Below are positions 59,587-64,000 of a stretch of DNA of 64,000 bases, piece after piece. The position numbers and the translations under genes were made by a program. Source of the stretch: JAGWBD01 sp965220615 (GTDB lineage: Bacteria; Chloroflexota; Anaerolineae; Aggregatilineales; Phototrophicaceae); the NCBI GenBank assembly GCA_965220615.1, contig CBDCQL010000002.1, positions 1,240,001-1,304,000 on the forward strand, given 5' to 3'. The notes under the pieces are model-generated. The model saw nothing but the letters and a program-made list of their open reading frames with translations. It was not told the DNA's origin and did no database searches. Positions within the stretch are counted from its first letter, which is position 1; every line of letters starts with the position of its first letter.

Positions 59587-60822
59587 ATGAAATCCTCAAG
59601 ATTCCTGCTGTTGCTGGCAGTACTGGTTCTTGCGCTGACGCCTGGCGTCACCACCGCCCAGGACGTTTCCGGGACCATGAGCTTCTTGAGCTGGTATCCG
59701 CAAGATTGGTATCAGCCGCTTCTGGACGCCTTCCTGGAACTCTATCCCGATGTGGAGATCGACTATCAGAATGTGCCGGCGGCGGGCGGACAATACGGTC
59801 AGCGCTTGCAGTTATTGGCGAGTTCTGGCGAGTTGCCCGATCTGTTTTACGTTCAGCCGCCCACCACGCTAATGGCACAAAACGGTCACCTGGCCGATCT
59901 CAGCGACCTGGAAGTTGTCCAGGCTTTGCCTGAGGGGTACACAGCATTGTACACCCATGAGGGAAGCACCTATGCCTACGCGCCCGATGCCTGGATAGGC
60001 GGCGTTTTCTACAACAAGGCCCTGTTCGCCGGGAACGATATCACCGTGCCCGAGACCCTTGCTGATCTCCTGGCGGCCGCCGCGGTGTTTCATGAGATGG
60101 GCATCAAGCCGATAAGCTTCAGCGCTGATAATTTGGTGGATATGGTCTTCTACGGGCATAACACAGAAATCCTGTCGCAAGACCCCGGCTTCAATTCCAG
60201 GATCGATGCCGGCGAGGCCACCTTTACCGAGGGTTATCTGGATGCCTTCAACACCTGGAAGACGGAATGGGTCGACACGGGCTACGTCAGCCAGGACATG
60301 GCCGCCATTACGGATCCCCAGCGCTTTGACGAATTTGCTGTCGGGGAAGCCGCGATGACCATCTCGGGTCCCTGGGCTATCGGGGGCATGTTTGAAACCA
60401 ATCCGGAGCTTGATCTGGGCATCTTTCCCTACGTCGGGACGACCGCGGACAGAGTGTACACGATCGGCGCCGTGAACGTCGGTTTGGCAATCTCTGCCAA
60501 TGCGCAAAATCAAGCGGCTGCGGAAGCGTTTCTCAACTTCCTCGGTTCGGACGAAGGTCTGGGCATCTATCAGTCCATCACCGGAAATTTCCTTGGCGTC
60601 GAGGGCATCGACTATGAGGTGCATCCTGTCATGGAGCCGATGAGAGCCATCGGGGCGAGCGGCAATTTTGCCTTTCCGCCCGTCTTCTGGACCAATCTCG
60701 GCATACTGTTTCCGATGTTTGTCAAGGGCTCCCAGGAGATCCTCCTGGGCGTGTTGACGCCGGAAGAACTCGTCGCTGAACTCGATGCCAAACAGGCGGA
60801 GTTGATGGAAGGCGGAGGCTGA
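59587..60822 (+). CDS. Sugar ABC transporter substrate-binding protein (family 1)
   Basis: 411 residues from ATG 59587, preceded by GGAGG (an ATG four codons upstream is less likely). Signal peptide of about 23 residues (LLLLAVLVLALTPGVTTA). The mature protein is a MalE-like type I extracellular solute-binding protein: LSWYPQDWYQPLLDAFLE, YVQPPTTLMAQNGHLADLSD, AVGEAAMTISGPWAI. It binds an oligosaccharide or sugar derivative for the permeases at 60989 and 61897. No ATPase gene follows, so a shared MsmX-type ATPase encoded elsewhere is likely. The 214-base gap before it has no other gene. Confidence 0.92.
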   Translation: MKSSRFLLLLAVLVLALTPGVTTAQDVSGTMSFLSWYPQDWYQPLLDAFLELYPDVEIDYQNVPAAGGQYGQRLQLLASSGELPDLFYVQPPTTLMAQNGHLADLSDLEVVQALPEGYTALYTHEGSTYAYAPDAWIGGVFYNKALFAGNDITVPETLADLLAAAAVFHEMGIKPISFSADNLVDMVFYGHNTEILSQDPGFNSRIDAGEATFTEGYLDAFNTWKTEWVDTGYVSQDMAAITDPQRFDEFAVGEAAMTISGPWAIGGMFETNPELDLGIFPYVGTTADRVYTIGAVNVGLAISANAQNQAAAEAFLNFLGSDEGLGIYQSITGNFLGVEGIDYEVHPVMEPMRAIGASGNFAFPPVFWTNLGILFPMFVKGSQEILLGVLTPEELVAELDAKQAELMEGGG

Positions 60823-60855
60823 GGCAAGGATTTCCGCAAACAACGTCATGATCAC

Positions 60856-60889
60856 GGCAGGTCTGACTTGTGCAGGCCTGCCATGTTTT
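60856..60889 (+). terminator. Terminator-like hairpin after the family 1 binding-protein gene
   Basis: GGCAGGTCTG (60856-60865) pairs with CAGGCCTGCC (60873-60882), ten base pairs with one G-T, loop ACTTGTG, followed by ATGTTTT. It lies in the 166-base gap before the permease genes and could limit their expression relative to the binding protein. Confidence 0.6.
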
Positions 60890-60988
60890 CTGATACCCTG
60901 CAATTCGACATTATCATGTCGTTTGTACGCCAGGCGCCGTCGCTGACAGAAGCATGCCCGGCTCTCATGGCGAACATCCGGTAGCCGG

Positions 60989-61900
60989 ATGATGCGGGAA
61001 ATGCCGAACAAGACGCTGGTTCAGTCGTTCAGAAACGAGCTTCCCTGGCTGCTGCTGGTCGCACCGGCCTTCCTCATCTACACCGTCCTGACCACCATTC
61101 CCCTGTTTCACACCTTTTTCTATTCTTTCACCAACTTCAACGGTCTGGCGCCCAACCCGGATTTCGTGGGCCTTGACAACTACCTGCGGGTTTTTTCTAC
61201 CAGAGCAGTCTCCACTTCCTTTTCGAACAGCATCGTTTACGCGATCGCCGTGCCGCTCATCGTCACGCTGCTGGCGATCCCGTTGTCCCTGCTGCTGGAT
61301 TCACAGATGCGCACGCGCAACCTGCAGCGCGCCATATTCTTCTTCCCCTCCGTCATCAGCGCCCTGTTTCTGGGCTATATCTGGAACTTCGTCCTGTCAC
61401 CTTCATCCCAGGGGTTGGTCAACAGCCTGCTGCTGTCTTTCGGCCAAAGGAAGTTGCTTCTGCTGGCAGACCCGAAGGCAGCGATGGCCCTGCTGATTCT
61501 CGTGACCGTATGGACGAGTACCGGGTGGCACGCGTGCATCTACCTTGCCAACCTCCAGGTGATTGACCAGGCGCTTTTCGAGGCTGCCGATATCGACGGG
61601 GCCGGTGCCCTGCAGAAATTCCGCTACATCACCTTCCCGAATTTGGCGCCGGCCATGACGATCAGCGTACTTTTTCTGCTGTTGAACAGCCTGAAGGTCT
61701 TTGACCTGCCCTTTTCCCTGACCGAAGGTGGCCCAGGCTACGCGACAACCATGGTCACCCAGTCAATCATCACCGAAGGTGTCAATTCCAACCGTATCGG
61801 TTTCGCCTCGGCCATGTCGATGATGTTTCTGGCGCTGATCGCTCTGGTGACCTTTTTCCAGGTCGGCGTCATGAGTAAACGTGAAGAGAAGCTGGCATGA
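60989..61900 (+). CDS. Sugar ABC transporter permease (MalF/UgpA type)
   Basis: 303 residues. About six membrane helices, starting PWLLLVAPAFLIYTVLTTIP (about 18-37). The EAA loop that contacts the ATPase reads EAADIDGAGALQKFRYITFP (about 196-215), typical of carbohydrate importers. Two adjacent ATG codons (60989, 60992) and a third at 61001 are possible starts; none has a strong ribosome site. The stop overlaps the next permease by ATGA. The pair forms the channel for the binding protein at 59587. Confidence 0.9.
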   Translation: MMREMPNKTLVQSFRNELPWLLLVAPAFLIYTVLTTIPLFHTFFYSFTNFNGLAPNPDFVGLDNYLRVFSTRAVSTSFSNSIVYAIAVPLIVTLLAIPLSLLLDSQMRTRNLQRAIFFFPSVISALFLGYIWNFVLSPSSQGLVNSLLLSFGQRKLLLLADPKAAMALLILVTVWTSTGWHACIYLANLQVIDQALFEAADIDGAGALQKFRYITFPNLAPAMTISVLFLLLNSLKVFDLPFSLTEGGPGYATTMVTQSIITEGVNSNRIGFASAMSMMFLALIALVTFFQVGVMSKREEKLA

Positions 61901-62724
61901 GGAAGAGATACACAGGGACCACGCTGGTCACCGAATTCATCATGTTCGCCTTCTGCATCGTATTCATGGTCCCGATTTATTATCTCTTCGTCAGCACCTT
62001 CAAGACGCGGCAGGAAATCATCGAGGCGCCGCTGGCCTTGCCGGGCAGCCTCAACCTTGTAAACTACATGCGTGCGCTGGAGACCATGGATTTCTTCAGG
62101 CACTTCTTTAACTCGCTGCTCATCACATCGCTGTCCGTATTACTGATCGTCGTGATGGGTTCGATGGTGGCCTACACCATTGCGCGGCGCCCCAACCGCC
62201 TCACGAGATTCCTGCGTTCCTACTTTCTGATCGGGTTCATGGTCCCGCTGCAAACGACCATGCTGCCCCTGTTTCTGATCATGAAGCATCTTGGCCTGAT
62301 CAATACCTATCAGGGATTGATCTTCCTCCATAGCAACGGCGCTGTCTTTGCGCTCTTCCTGTACACGGGGTTTATCCGGGCCATGCCACGCGATCTGGAA
62401 GAGGCGGCATTTGTCGATGGCGCCGGCGTGTTTCGCACTTTCTGGCGAATCGTGTTTCCATTGCTGAGACCGGTCACTGCCACGCTTGTCATTTTCAACA
62501 CGATCTGGATCTGGAACGACTTTCTCCTGAGCTATTTGTTCCTGAGTTCGAATGACAAGTCGACCCTGATCATGCAGGTCTATAACGGCGTTGGCCTGTA
62601 CTTCACTGACTGGTCAATCATGATGCCCGTGTTGGTGCTGGCGGTCACGCCCATGATCATCTTCTACCTCTTCATGCAGCGGCACATCGTCGCCGGTTTG
62701 ACCACGGGCTCCCTGCGGGGTTAG
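61897..62724 (+). CDS. Sugar ABC transporter permease (MalG/UgpE type)
   Basis: 275 residues with about six membrane helices (first at about 12-32). EAA loop EEAAFVDGAGVFRTFWRIVFP (about 168-188, given here in part) is standard for MalG-type subunits. Translationally coupled to the preceding permease. A terminator follows, so the operon ends here without an ATPase gene. Confidence 0.9.
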   Translation: MRKRYTGTTLVTEFIMFAFCIVFMVPIYYLFVSTFKTRQEIIEAPLALPGSLNLVNYMRALETMDFFRHFFNSLLITSLSVLLIVVMGSMVAYTIARRPNRLTRFLRSYFLIGFMVPLQTTMLPLFLIMKHLGLINTYQGLIFLHSNGAVFALFLYTGFIRAMPRDLEEAAFVDGAGVFRTFWRIVFPLLRPVTATLVIFNTIWIWNDFLLSYLFLSSNDKSTLIMQVYNGVGLYFTDWSIMMPVLVLAVTPMIIFYLFMQRHIVAGLTTGSLRG

Positions 62725-62759
62725 CGCCAGGTCTTTCATCACAAATCAGGAAAAGGGAA

Positions 62760-62790
62760 GCACGCCCACCGGATGGTGGGCGTGCCTGTT
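62760..62790 (+). terminator. Intrinsic terminator of the sugar importer operon
   Basis: GCACGCCCACC (62760-62770) and GGTGGGCGTGC (62775-62785) make a perfect 11-base stem with loop GGAT, followed by CTGTTTT. The ten-base core CACGCCCACC/GGTGGGCGTG is identical to that of the terminator at 59399. Confidence 0.8.
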
Positions 62791-62805
62791 TTGTCGCCTG
62801 TGGCA

Positions 62806-63819
62806 TTAGCTGCCATGCATGGCGCGTGTACGCGCCAGCATTTTCTCCCGCATTTCCGGCGTTCCGTCATGGCTGGTGCCGAACCAGTGGTCAAAGGGGA
62901 ACTCCGGTTCGCCATAGTTGCACTCGAAGTAACGATGATGCAACTGATGGAAGTAGGAGGCGACCGGCACTTTCACGTCGTCCCTGACCACCGCTTCTTC
63001 GAAACCCACGTGGCCCTGGGCGGCGGAGAGCGCGGCATGGTGCCCGATGAGGATGGCGTGGATCGGATGCGAGGGCACGATCCAGAAAATCAGCGGCCCG
63101 GTGAAATATAGCAGGTGTTCGATCGGGTGCATCGAAAGCCCGGACCAGGGGCCGATGTTGATGTTCTTGTGATGCAGGTAATGCGCGGCCTTGTAGAGCG
63201 GCTTCACGTGTAACAGACGATGAGTCCAGTAGAAGTGGAACACGCGCCACATCGGGATCAGTCCCAGAATGACGATGAAATAGACCGGCTGCTCGCGCGG
63301 GTCGATCCAGGGGAAGAGCTCATTGGCGTAGCCCCAGAGCATGAAGGCCTCAAACAGCGTCCAGATGGTCACGCCGCTGGCCAGGCTCCAGAAGACGTTG
63401 TCGCGCACCTGGTCGTTCCACAGGAACTGCCGCTTACCCTTCCCCATCCAGTCCGGCGTGTACTTGTACTGAAATCCCTGCACCTTGCGCGACCAGAACC
63501 AGATGTGCAGGGCGCTGGCGAAGACCGTCATCATGACCAGGTTGCGGGCGAAAATCTCCAGCATCCAGTCGAGGCGAAACTCGGCCGTGCGCGACAGTTC
63601 AGGCGTCAGGTACAGCCAGGTCAGCGCCGCGACGACCATGTAAAAAATGTTCCAGGGCCAGAGGTGATGGTAGATCCACTTCACAACGTCCATGGGCCGG
63701 GGCGGCCACGCGAACATCGGATTGGGCGCGCCGATCTCCTTGTCCGGCTGCCAGTAACCCCGCTCGTCGCGTGGCATGCCGTCGGCAAGACCGTCCCGTT
63801 CTGCGCTTTTTTGGACCAT
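62806..63819 (-). CDS. Sterol desaturase/fatty acid hydroxylase superfamily protein
   Basis: 337 residues, an integral membrane di-iron protein. The eight-histidine pattern is visible: HRLLH (about 218-222), HYLHHKN (about 231-237), a His pair near GHHAALSA (about 284), and HQLHHRYFE (about 308-316). Several hydrophobic segments lie in the first 200 residues. It would use O2 to hydroxylate or desaturate a lipid chain or carotenoid/hopanoid-like substrate. An N-terminal charged stretch (about 1-45) precedes the first helix. A close relative begins upstream on the same strand. Confidence 0.88.
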   Translation of the reverse strand: MVQKSAERDGLADGMPRDERGYWQPDKEIGAPNPMFAWPPRPMDVVKWIYHHLWPWNIFYMVVAALTWLYLTPELSRTAEFRLDWMLEIFARNLVMMTVFASALHIWFWSRKVQGFQYKYTPDWMGKGKRQFLWNDQVRDNVFWSLASGVTIWTLFEAFMLWGYANELFPWIDPREQPVYFIVILGLIPMWRVFHFYWTHRLLHVKPLYKAAHYLHHKNINIGPWSGLSMHPIEHLLYFTGPLIFWIVPSHPIHAILIGHHAALSAAQGHVGFEEAVVRDDVKVPVASYFHQLHHRYFECNYGEPEFPFDHWFGTSHDGTPEMREKMLARTRAMHGS

Positions 63820-63900
63820 ATCAAATTATCCTCAACAAATCGTATTCGCCTGGGGCTTTCGTACGATTCGGCCGGGCGCGCAAGGCGGCGTCCGCATGGG

Positions 63901-64000
63901 TCAGCTGCCGTGCATCGCACGCATCCTGGCAAGCATCTTCTCGCGCGCCTCCGGCGAACCATCGCAGTTGGTACCAAACAGGTGATCGAGCGGCATGGTG
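63901..64000 (-). CDS. Second fatty acid hydroxylase-type protein (C-terminal end only)
   Basis: The last 33 residues, ending in MLARMRAMHGS, align without gaps to the C-terminus of the 62806 protein (MLARTRAMHGS), including DHLFGTN against DHWFGTS. The rest is beyond the window. It is the upstream member of a tandem pair, separated from the next gene by an 81-base gap. Confidence 0.75.
   Translation of the reverse strand, partial: TMPLDHLFGTNCDGSPEAREKMLARMRAMHGS

Noticed and set aside
1..64000. CRISPR arrays, tRNA or rRNA genes, insertion sequences and phage genes
   Set aside because: I saw no regularly spaced repeats, no tRNA-like cloverleaf with a CCA or TTC loop, and no transposase, integrase or phage structural proteins among the coding regions. 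A tRNAscan or Infernal run would settle the RNA genes.

Overview
This is a GC-rich bacterial chromosome segment, almost wholly coding, with no rRNA, tRNA, CRISPR array, transposase or phage gene that I could see. The mevalonate kinase/decarboxylase pair, an F420-type luciferase-like oxidoreductase, a PAC2-family protein, many ABC importers and many Gfo/Idh/MocA, TIM-barrel and aldolase enzymes together suggest a heterotrophic member of the Chloroflexota (Anaerolineae/Caldilineae- or SAR202-like). This placement is an inference from gene content, not from a marker gene. Promoters read as ordinary sigma-70 boxes (TTGxxx, 17-18 bases, TAxxxT).

Layout. 1-1.7 kb: pyruvate/acetoin-type dehydrogenase E1 beta (cut by the window edge) and E1 alpha, divergent from a GntR/UTRA regulator, with an inverted repeat on the E1 promoter. 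1.85-5 kb: regulator, short-chain dehydrogenase, cyclase-family hydrolase and ROK kinase. 5-8 kb: two TIM-barrel sugar isomerases/epimerases and an FG-GAP propeller protein. 8-10 kb: an iodotyrosine-deiodinase-like nitroreductase and a TRZ/ATZ amidohydrolase that overlap tail to tail. 10.2-16.8 kb: a nucleoside uptake and cleavage operon (BMP-type binding protein, ATPase, two permeases, an orphan RarA C-terminal-like protein, nucleoside hydrolase). 16.8-18.9 kb: divergent mevalonate genes. 18.9-22 kb: a 1031-residue modular protein (GH46-like domain, five SH3-like repeats, glycoside hydrolase domain).

22-30.3 kb (minus strand): a myo-inositol catabolic operon (RmlD-like reductase, IolM-like dehydrogenase, small membrane protein, iolG, iolC, iolB, iolD, membrane-anchored propeller). 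30.4-38.5 kb: a DapA-family aldolase/lyase, two Gfo/Idh/MocA dehydrogenases, a lipoprotein and a ribose/inositol-type ABC importer. 38.6-46 kb: two small unknown proteins, a tandem pair of enolase-superfamily dehydratases (one frameshifted), HpcH and LacD-type aldolases, xylulokinase and a PAC2 protein.

46-59.4 kb: a pyrimidine/beta-alanine catabolic locus. The minus strand has methylmalonate/malonate semialdehyde dehydrogenase, a small unknown, beta-ureidopropionase-like nitrilase, LLM oxidoreductase and dihydropyrimidinase. The plus strand has a class III aminotransferase, a NitT/TauT/ThiXYZ-type transporter (one permease carrying an extra binding-protein-like segment), two tandem M55 aminopeptidases and the binding protein. 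59.6-62.7 kb: a MalEFG-type sugar importer. 62.8-64 kb: tandem fatty-acid-hydroxylase/sterol-desaturase genes, the second cut by the window edge.

Overall the region reads as a catabolic island: importers beside the enzymes that process polyols, nucleosides, pyrimidines and sugar acids, feeding acetyl-CoA and sugar-phosphate metabolism. All four solute-binding-protein genes are followed directly by an RNA hairpin, a recurring way to make more binding protein than membrane subunits. The points most worth following up are the LLM enzyme filling the place of the missing uracil-reducing step, the orphan RarA-like domain in a nucleoside operon, the transporter permease with a built-in binding-protein-like segment, the modular hydrolase, and the IolM-like enzyme in an otherwise classical inositol operon lacking iolE and iolJ.
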